Notes under the pieces: model-generated
What the model saw: only the letters and a program-made list of their open reading frames with translations
What the model was told of the DNA's origin: nothing
The model's database searches: none
In this document: in pieces, positions 1-4,810 of the stretch
Layout: each line of letters begins with the position of its first letter
How positions within the stretch are numbered: position 1 is the first letter of the stretch
Made by a program: the position numbers and the translations under genes
From: Acidobacteriota bacterium
GTDB lineage: Bacteria > Acidobacteriota > UBA6911 > RPQK01 > JAPXNP01
Direction: 5' to 3'
Assembly (NCBI GenBank): GCA_030614585.1
Contig: JAUWTT010000156.1
Span: forward strand, 1 to 8,278
DNA: 8,278 nucleotides

Positions 1-135
1 ATCGGTTTTGTTCAGCACAGAAGACAGGTGTCGCCCATGCAGGGCTCCAACGGTGGGCCGGTTCCGGTTCCCAGGGTTTCCACCCTGGGCTTACCCATGC
101 CGCTCCTTCAGAGCTGCCCTCGGAACAAGAACCGA
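1..135. repeat. Intergenic three-hairpin palindromic repeat, left edge may be cut
   Basis: Three stem-loops follow one another: GCCC/GGGC at 33-36 and 42-45, CCCAGGG/CCCTGGG at 70-76 and 83-89 with a 6-nt loop, and GCTC/GAGC at 102-105 and 111-114. CCCATGC occurs twice (34-40 and 94-100). The set is bounded by an imperfect inverted repeat, ATCGGTTTTGTTC at 1-13 against GAACAAGAACCGAT at 122-135, which match except for one inserted base. The order of a weak hairpin, a CCCAGGGT...ACCCTGGG core and a second weak hairpin is one I recall from intergenic repeats of Acidobacteriota, Verrucomicrobiota and Planctomycetota; I could not check this. The open frame across it is a by-product of the repeat and is not called as a gene. 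The element may extend left of the window. Confidence 0.6.
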
Positions 136-287
136 TTTGGGCAACAGACCCTGAAGCACCCACCTCCGCATGTGGCGATCGCTCCGCAACTCGGCGCATA
201 TCCACAGCGTGTTAGGAAGAAGGGTGACTACAGATTTTGCGCGCCCTGATATACCGCTGAAAGTTAGTGCGGTCATTCGGAAGTGGC

Positions 288-308
288 CATTCGAGTAAAC
301 CTCGAATG
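288..308 (+). promoter_or_regulatory. Stem-loop just upstream of a ribosome binding site
   Basis: CATTCGAG (288-295) and CTCGAATG (301-308) form a perfect 8-bp stem around the 5-nt loop TAAAC. It ends about ten bases before the purine-rich ribosome binding site of the short frame at 330. A hairpin in this place could modulate translation or stabilise the transcript. That role is inferred from position only. Confidence 0.4.
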
Positions 309-317
309 ATCATTTAG

Positions 318-327
318 AGGGGAGGGA
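318..327 (+). promoter_or_regulatory. Strong Shine-Dalgarno for the frame at 330
   Basis: The purine run GAGGGGAGGG lies 2-6 bases before the ATG at 330-332, depending on which GGAGG-like core pairs with 16S rRNA. It is among the best ribosome binding sites in the window. It is the main reason to think a gene starts, or once started, here although the frame closes after 30 codons. Confidence 0.5.
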
Positions 328-329
328 GC

Positions 330-624
330 ATGTGCCATTCCAGAATCCTCATAAGTCTCAGTTTTCTAGCACTGCTGTTGAGTACTCCAAGTTCCGGTCG
401 GTTCGTGGGAGCTTCAAGTTAACTACCACCCGCTCTGCACTTTTCTCCCTGAAACCGTCAAGGTATCAGCGGATTCTACTGTGAAGCAGAACTTGTACAT
501 CACCTGTGAATAGGTCGCTAGAGTGGCAGGTGAGGTGCCTTCGAGTTGGGTTGAAAAAGAAATCACAATCAGGACGTCGTTGTTCCGCTCAACGCGGATG
601 TTCCACGGAGTCTGTGCCGTTTAA
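330..624 (+). pseudogene. Possible broken or frameshifted small secreted protein
   Basis: From the ATG at 330, behind a strong ribosome binding site, the first frame encodes 30 residues and stops at TAA 420-422. Its start, MCHSRILISLSFLALLLS, looks like a signal peptide: an Arg followed by a hydrophobic core. The +1 frame is open from 382 to a TAG at 511-513 and reads like protein, including VKVSADSTVKQNLYITCE. It continues after that stop to a TAA at 622-624, nine bases short of the convergent kinase gene. One frameshift and one nonsense change would join everything into a secreted protein of about 97 residues filling the gap. I do not recognise a family. Alternatives are a genuine 30-residue peptide, sequencing errors, or chance open frames. 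Signal-peptide character and ribosome site are seen; the reconstruction is inference. Confidence 0.35.
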
Positions 625-633
625 CGATGCGGG

Positions 634-3558
634 TCAAGATGTTAGTTGAGTGATGGCTTTTCTCGCGATCTTGACCTCTGGAACTGTGTCATCTGCATCG
701 CTCCAAAGCTCCAGGAAAGTGTTGAGTTCAGCTGCAGCCTCCGTGGGGCGATCAGTCTTCTTCAGAAGCTGACCAAGATGGTAGTAGGCTAAGGCGAAGT
801 TCGGATTATAGTCGATCACCTCTCGATACATTTCCTCTGCTTTCATGGCCTGCCCGGTCGCCTCGAGAGTCTGACCCATCAAGTCAAAAATCAGGGATCT
901 GTCGTAGAAGGTTCCCCAATAGCCCAGCTTCTCGGCCAATGCCTGCAATTCTTCAGCGGAGGAAATGACTTCCGCGGAGTTACCTTCCCCAGCGCCGATG
1001 CTCGCTTTGAGGGAGAGCCAGAATTTCCACAAGGGTTTGTACTTCTTGCGACCAATGGCGGCGCGGTCAATCATCCACTTCATTGCCGAGAGATTTCTTT
1101 TAGCATCCTCCAGATTACCCAGTTCCGCCTGAAGAATCCCTTCCAACCAATACAGCTCTTCCGCTCTGGTATCTGCTCCAGAAACCGCTAGAAGAAACTG
1201 CTCCTCAGCGCTAGATTCGCGAAGAGCAAGCTCTCCAAGTCCGGTTCGACAACCTTGAAGGGCTTCCTCGAGATCACCATTTCGGTAATGTATAAACGCC
1301 AGGACCCCCCATAAGGCCATTCTGTGAGAAGCGACCGGAACAGCAGGAAGATAGGCTTCGGCAAGTTCTTTCGCCCTGCCATACCTGCCCTGCTGCAGGC
1401 GGTTGAAGGCCAACTTGTACTGCCAACCACGTGCTGGGCTCCCAGCGACCGCCTGGCTCTCCCGACTAAACGCTTCCTCGTAGAGGCCCGCAGAGACAAG
1501 GGCATCGCTCAGGCTGTCATAGGCGTTCGGCGTATCATCCAGTTCGACATACCGGTTCAGAGTATTAAGAGCCTGGTCATGTTTCCCTTCCCACGAAAAA
1601 CAGTAGCCAAGATGGTTGTAAGCACGGGCGAATTCAGGGTCAAGTTGAAGAACATTGAGATAACTGCTGACGGCATCTTTCACATCTGCAGTGTTGAAAT
1701 ACGATTCGGCCAACTCGTAGTGGTACTCGGCGCTAAAAGGCCTGAAATCTATCAGCTGCTTCAGGTGATTCCGTTCTTCGAAAACGTCGCCCGCGATTCT
1801 GTCTTTCAGCGCGGCAATCCGTAATTGATCCAGGCTCGTCAACCGTTCGGGATGCCGTTCAGCCATCCTAATCTGCTCTCTGGCGCGATCATGGGAAAGC
1901 TCAAACGTGAATACCTGGGCGAGGGTGAGGTTGGCCAGCGCGAACCCCGGATCGATCTCGAGTGCATCTTCAAGCTGACGCTGAGCCCCCGAACAGTCGA
2001 GCCGACTCCACGCCTGAGCTCCTTTCCAATAGAGAGCTAACGCATCTCTGTCCGACGTGAGGAGCTCCGCGGAAGAACGGTAGGAGGATCTCTTGGAATT
2101 CGATCTACCTCCGAAGGAGGGTTGGTGGGCTCTCAAGATCCTATTGGCAAGCTCATCCACCCCTTCGATAAACACCTTGCCTGATCCCAGGCCAACGATC
2201 GAATCGGACACAACCCGTCCCCGATTGCTCAGGTTGAACTCAAGGGAGTCTCCGGTCAGTGATGTCCGAATCTCCCCTGTCACTTGAATTGCAGGTGCTG
2301 CAGTGGCTCCCGCTTTTGTCTCAAGAGATAAGGCAACATCGAGCTCTTCAGCGTGAAGCAATGTCACTTCCGGAAACTGAGATAAAGCGCGCTCAAGAGC
2401 AAACTCGAACAGTCCTGGAGCAACGGATTGCCCTTCAACTTGAAAATCACCAACCACAATCCACGGTTGGTAACTGGGTCCCGGAAGAACCCAGAAAATC
2501 AGCACCGCCAAGACTATCAGGCTCGCACAGGCCAGTCCCCACCTTCCCCAGCGGCTGGAAAGCCACAGGGAGGGCACCGATCCAGAGCTGTCGGAAGATC
2601 TCGAAGCGAACAGAATGCCCCCTGCCGGTGTAAATGGTGTGCCCAAAGGCGGAGACTGAGAAGCACGCGAACCTTCGGACCTCTCGAACGAGTTTTCCTT
2701 CTGTCTAAGCCCTTCAAGATCGACCAGCAGTTCCTCGGCCGATTGATATCTGGCTCCCTTTCTTTTCTGGAGAGTTCTGTAAAGGATGTATTCAAGTCTC
2801 ACAGGGAGATCCGGATTACTGGAGCGTGGGGATGGCGGCGTACTGTTAAGAATCTGATTGAAAATGGCAGCAGAAGTGGTTCCCTGAAACGGCGGTACAC
2901 CTGTTGCAGACTCGTAGATCGACACTCCCAGGGAAAACAAATCCGACCGAGCGTCGAGTTCCTCACCAAGGCATTGCTCGGGCGACATGTACCCAACTGT
3001 CCCCATGGTCGCCCCGGGGTGTGTCAATGCCAGATTAGACATAGCCGTTGGTAACTCTCCGAGTGGGTCGTCGGATCCGGACTCACCGACATCCAGTTTG
3101 GCCAGCCCAAAGTCCAGGATCTTGGGATCCCCTCGCTCAGTCAGGAATATGTTGCTGGGTTTGATGTCCCGGTGGATGATTCCTCTGGCATGAGCAGCCC
3201 CGAGAGCATCCGTGATTCCGACAGCGACTCGGAGTAACTCCTTGACAGAAAGCGGTTGGCGCTCGAGTCGACGACTCAATGTTTCCCCTTCGAGGAACTC
3301 CATCACAATGAAGGGTTTACCCTGATACTCCCCGATGTCGTAAATGGTGCAGATATTCGGGTGATTGAGTGAAGATGCAGCACGCGCCTCACGCTGGAAC
3401 CGTTCGACTGCTTTCTGATCGCCGAAGAACTCTTCCGGGAGAAACTTCAAGGCCACCGGCCTCTCCAGCCTGATGTCCTCACCACGATAGACGATCCCCA
3501 TCCCCCCCTTGCCGACTTCCTCGACGATTCGGTAGTGGGATACAGTCTGCCCTAACAA
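634..3558 (-). CDS. Membrane Ser/Thr protein kinase with C-terminal TPR repeats
   Basis: PknB-like Hanks-type kinase, 974 residues from the chosen start. The N-terminal kinase domain (about 8-285) has the glycine loop GKGGMG (16-21), ATP-anchoring Lys38 in VALKF, catalytic HRD 129-131 with Lys133 and Asn136, DFG 149-151 and SPE 192-194, so all catalytic residues are present. A Ser/Gly-rich linker leads to one membrane segment near 341-358. Residues 366-475 resemble the FlgO/CsgG-like region often found between kinase and TPRs. TPRs fill about 505-955, clearest at 507-540, 611-644, 645-678 and 889-955. The kinase should face the cytoplasm and the TPRs the periplasm, suggesting an envelope sensor or scaffold; ligand and targets are unknown. 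I chose TTG at 3556-3558 over ATG at 3571-3573 because GGGGAGGA lies four bases before it and relatives typically begin M-x-GQT-x-SHYR. The ATG would add five residues. Confidence 0.93.
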   Translation of the reverse strand: MLGQTVSHYRIVEEVGKGGMGIVYRGEDIRLERPVALKFLPEEFFGDQKAVERFQREARAASSLNHPNICTIYDIGEYQGKPFIVMEFLEGETLSRRLERQPLSVKELLRVAVGITDALGAAHARGIIHRDIKPSNIFLTERGDPKILDFGLAKLDVGESGSDDPLGELPTAMSNLALTHPGATMGTVGYMSPEQCLGEELDARSDLFSLGVSIYESATGVPPFQGTTSAAIFNQILNSTPPSPRSSNPDLPVRLEYILYRTLQKRKGARYQSAEELLVDLEGLRQKENSFERSEGSRASQSPPLGTPFTPAGGILFASRSSDSSGSVPSLWLSSRWGRWGLACASLIVLAVLIFWVLPGPSYQPWIVVGDFQVEGQSVAPGLFEFALERALSQFPEVTLLHAEELDVALSLETKAGATAAPAIQVTGEIRTSLTGDSLEFNLSNRGRVVSDSIVGLGSGKVFIEGVDELANRILRAHQPSFGGRSNSKRSSYRSSAELLTSDRDALALYWKGAQAWSRLDCSGAQRQLEDALEIDPGFALANLTLAQVFTFELSHDRAREQIRMAERHPERLTSLDQLRIAALKDRIAGDVFEERNHLKQLIDFRPFSAEYHYELAESYFNTADVKDAVSSYLNVLQLDPEFARAYNHLGYCFSWEGKHDQALNTLNRYVELDDTPNAYDSLSDALVSAGLYEEAFSRESQAVAGSPARGWQYKLAFNRLQQGRYGRAKELAEAYLPAVPVASHRMALWGVLAFIHYRNGDLEEALQGCRTGLGELALRESSAEEQFLLAVSGADTRAEELYWLEGILQAELGNLEDAKRNLSAMKWMIDRAAIGRKKYKPLWKFWLSLKASIGAGEGNSAEVISSAEELQALAEKLGYWGTFYDRSLIFDLMGQTLEATGQAMKAEEMYREVIDYNPNFALAYYHLGQLLKKTDRPTEAAAELNTFLELWSDADDTVPEVKIARKAITQLTS

Positions 3559-3562
3559 TGAG

Positions 3563-3570
3563 TCCTCCCC
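3563..3570 (-). promoter_or_regulatory. Shine-Dalgarno that decides the kinase start
   Basis: On the minus strand GGGGAGGA is followed by CTCA and then TTG. It lies inside the first codons of the ATG-initiated version, whose own upstream sequence (CGTTAGTACTTAAT) has no ribosome binding site. This favours initiation at the TTG. Confidence 0.6.
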
Positions 3571-3600
3571 CATATTAAGTACTAACGGTCCTTAGGCTCA

Positions 3601-3629
3601 ATACTAGGAAGATCGTCCTGCAAAGGCAA
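3601..3629 (-). promoter_or_regulatory. Candidate sigma70-type promoter of the kinase gene
   Basis: On the minus strand, TTGCCT (3624-3629) and TAGTAT (3601-3606) are separated by exactly 17 bp. Each matches consensus at four of six positions. Transcription would begin near 3594, leaving a leader of about 36 nt before the TTG start. No operator-like repeat is visible around it. Confidence 0.45.
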
Positions 3630-3897
3630 GTAAATAAGAACGTTCCCTCTGCTCATGAGCGAAATATGGGCGGCGAATCGCCACGTCTGTACTCAGAACC
3701 CACAGCCTGCCCCGGAGGAAGTCTATTCAGCCAAAACTGTGAGATTCGTTCCCGGGGTCAGCGGTGCCAAGAGGCTACGAGCCCCCTTTCCCAGCGCCGA
3801 GAAGCAGAACAGGAATCGAGAGCAGACACCGGATCAAGTTACAGCATCCTGGTGCTTTTTGCGCCTTAGTTACTGCAAGGTCGTCTTGGATCGGTTG

Positions 3898-3910
3898 AAT
3901 TCTCAGAATT
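3898..3910. promoter_or_regulatory. 13-bp palindrome upstream of the acidic-protein gene
   Basis: AATTCT and AGAATT form a perfect inverted repeat around a single central C, about 120 bp before the ATG at 4032. The size and symmetry suit a dimeric repressor site. No second copy was found in the window, so the role is speculative. Confidence 0.25.
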
Positions 3911-4031
3911 GGAACGAGATCCTGAACTCAGCTAGGGCCAACAAGATGAAAAGTATGTTTAAGGCAGGAGAGGTGTTGGACCCTACGATGGGTCTCTATC
4001 GCAATAAACCACACAGCAAAGGAGAACAACG

Positions 4032-4487
4032 ATGCCAAAAGTACAAAAAACAGTCACCGTCACGGTCGATCGGGCCGTGAACGGGAGTGGCGTCATACTC
4101 ACTGGGTTGGAGGCAGGCTATCGAATTTCAGTCCACCCGTGGTTGGTGAAGCCGGACGAATCTGTTCCACCTGAAGAAGAAGACGACGACGAACTAGAAA
4201 AGATTACGTGGGACTTCATTGCCAAGAATGGCCTGAAGTTCGGTGATATTACCTTGAACTTCAAGACGAAGAAGCATTTCGTGCCTCTTCAACAGGATGG
4301 AAGCGACTTCGTTTTGAAGGACACCTTGCCGCCAGCAGCCAACAAACAGATTGTGGGCGATTTGGACGGCACCTTCCCATTCAAGAGCCAGAACTACAAT
4401 TACATCCTCGAGTTCACGCTCGTGGATGACGATGAAGATAAGGTATTGGAAATTGAACTGGATCCCGGGTATCGAGTGAAACCGTAA
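4032..4487 (+). CDS. Small acidic protein of unknown function
   Basis: 151 residues. The ATG is preceded by AAAGGAG (4018-4024), seven bases upstream, which fixes the start. I do not recognise the family with confidence. The N-terminus (KTVTVTVDRAVNGSGVIL) alternates like a beta strand pair. A run of eight acidic residues (EEEDDDEL region, about 48-55) forms a likely disordered loop, and the C-terminal part alternates hydrophobic and polar residues (YNYILEFTL), ending LDPGYRVKP. This suggests a compact beta-sandwich, perhaps Ig-like. There is no signal peptide, membrane segment or cysteine, so it is probably cytoplasmic. The C-terminal layout loosely recalls small DP-EP-type proteins, but only from memory. 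It stands alone, transcribed away from the kinase and towards pckG, so context says little about its role. Confidence 0.8.
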   Translation: MPKVQKTVTVTVDRAVNGSGVILTGLEAGYRISVHPWLVKPDESVPPEEEDDDELEKITWDFIAKNGLKFGDITLNFKTKKHFVPLQQDGSDFVLKDTLPPAANKQIVGDLDGTFPFKSQNYNYILEFTLVDDDEDKVLEIELDPGYRVKP

Positions 4488-4507
4488 GCCCGGGAGTAGC
4501 TCTGGGC
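4488..4507 (+). terminator. Hairpin directly after the acidic-protein stop codon
   Basis: GCCCGGG (4488-4494) pairs with TCTGGGC (4501-4507) around a 6-nt loop; two of the seven pairs are G-U. It begins at the first base after the stop codon. No run of T follows, so termination is uncertain; it may instead protect the transcript end. Confidence 0.3.
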
Positions 4508-4564
4508 ACCGACAATCGCTGCTCGCCCGGATAGGCGGGTAGACTGTTGCGCTCGGTCGGCCTC

Positions 4565-4581
4565 CTCGACGGACTGTCGAG
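4565..4581. repeat. Inner hairpin of a branched structure
   Basis: CTCGAC and GTCGAG form a perfect 6-bp stem with the 5-nt loop GGACT. It is nested inside the longer pairing GTTGCG (4546-4551) with CGCAAC (4602-4607). Nested pairing of this kind is more typical of a folded RNA than of a simple terminator. Confidence 0.4.
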
Positions 4582-4650
4582 TACGACTGCGGGGCCTCGG
4601 TCGCAACGCCTTGTCAGGACGGCTTTGAACCCCGGGCCCTGAAAGGACCC

Positions 4651-4684
4651 GGCTCCGTATGAGGCACAACGGTCATACGGAGCC
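4651..4684. repeat. Perfect 12-bp stem-loop
   Basis: GGCTCCGTATGA (4651-4662) pairs exactly with TCATACGGAGCC (4673-4684) around a 10-nt loop. Pairing can extend outwards through CCCGG/CCGGG with a small bulge. Part of the right arm can instead pair downstream: AGCCCCGG at 4681-4688 with CCGGGGGCT at 4698-4706, with a one-base bulge. The two folds exclude one another. Confidence 0.5.
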
Positions 4685-4770
4685 CCGGGATTCCAGACCG
4701 GGGGCTCTTCACCTGCCTTGCGACACAACCTGGTGAGAAAAGCGGGTTAGACCTCGAACGCGGAGATTTG

Positions 4771-4809
4771 AATTGCGGCCGGGATGCCTGTTTTCACCCG
4801 GCCGCAATT
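4771..4809 (-). terminator. Perfect 13-bp stem-loop after pckG
   Basis: AATTGCGGCCGGG (4771-4783) and CCCGGCCGCAATT (4797-4809) form an uninterrupted stem with a 13-nt loop. It starts one base after the pckG stop codon (4811-4813), where a terminator is expected. On the minus strand it is not followed by a T run, so it may be a non-canonical terminator or a 3'-end stabilising hairpin. It could serve both convergent transcripts. Confidence 0.55.
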
Positions 4810-4810
4810 A

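Larger units (their letters stand above)
3574..4031. other. Divergent intergenic region, no gene seen
   Basis: This 458-bp stretch separates the divergent kinase and acidic-protein genes. It contains the kinase promoter, a 13-bp palindrome (3898-3910) and a small hairpin GACCC/GGGTC (3979-3983 and 3990-3994) in the probable leader of the 4032 gene. A plus-strand frame open from 3655 to 4080 overlaps the real start at 4032 in another frame. It lacks protein-like composition and a ribosome binding site. No convincing -35/-10 pair for the plus-strand gene was found. Confidence 0.5.
4488..4770. other. GC-rich, hairpin-dense non-coding region
   Basis: This region lies between the convergent ends of the acidic-protein gene and pckG. 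It contains a hairpin directly after the stop (4488-4507), a branched stem closed by GTTGCG/CGCAAC (4546-4551 and 4602-4607) with an inner CTCGAC/GTCGAG hairpin (4565-4581), and a perfect 12-bp stem (4651-4684). The hexamer CCCGGG recurs at four places between about 4464 and 4690. Minus-strand frames are open here because of the GC bias, but none looks like protein. It could be the structured 3' end of the upstream transcript, an unrecognised RNA, or a decayed repeat element. I recognise no known RNA family. Confidence 0.4.

Noticed and set aside
1..240. 6S-like or other housekeeping RNA
   Set aside because: Some short stretches are suggestive, but I could not draw the expected closing stem and central bubble, and the left side is cut by the window edge.
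28..249. Plus-strand open frame of 73 codons over the left-hand repeat
   Set aside because: It runs through the three hairpins, is rich in Pro/Gly/Arg, has no ribosome binding site and is better explained by the repeat.
584..598. TCCGC/GCGGA hairpin as the kinase terminator
   Set aside because: Only five pairs, about 40 bp past the stop, with no T run on the minus strand.
1324..3193. Several plus-strand frames and short minus-strand frames inside the kinase gene
   Set aside because: They are antisense or alternate-frame shadows of a clearly coding gene, with no ribosome sites or family-like motifs.
3905..3925. Sigma54-type promoter (TGGAAC near 3910)
   Set aside because: The GG and GC elements do not have the required spacing and the -12 element is absent.
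3655..4080. Plus-strand open frame of 141 codons before and into the acidic-protein gene
   Set aside because: Overlaps the well-supported start at 4032 in another frame, lacks a ribosome site, and its translation looks non-coding.
4400..4728. Minus-strand open frames of 89 and 104 codons
   Set aside because: They cross the GC-rich hairpin region and the end of the acidic-protein gene in antisense; their Arg/Pro/Ser-rich translations reflect base composition.
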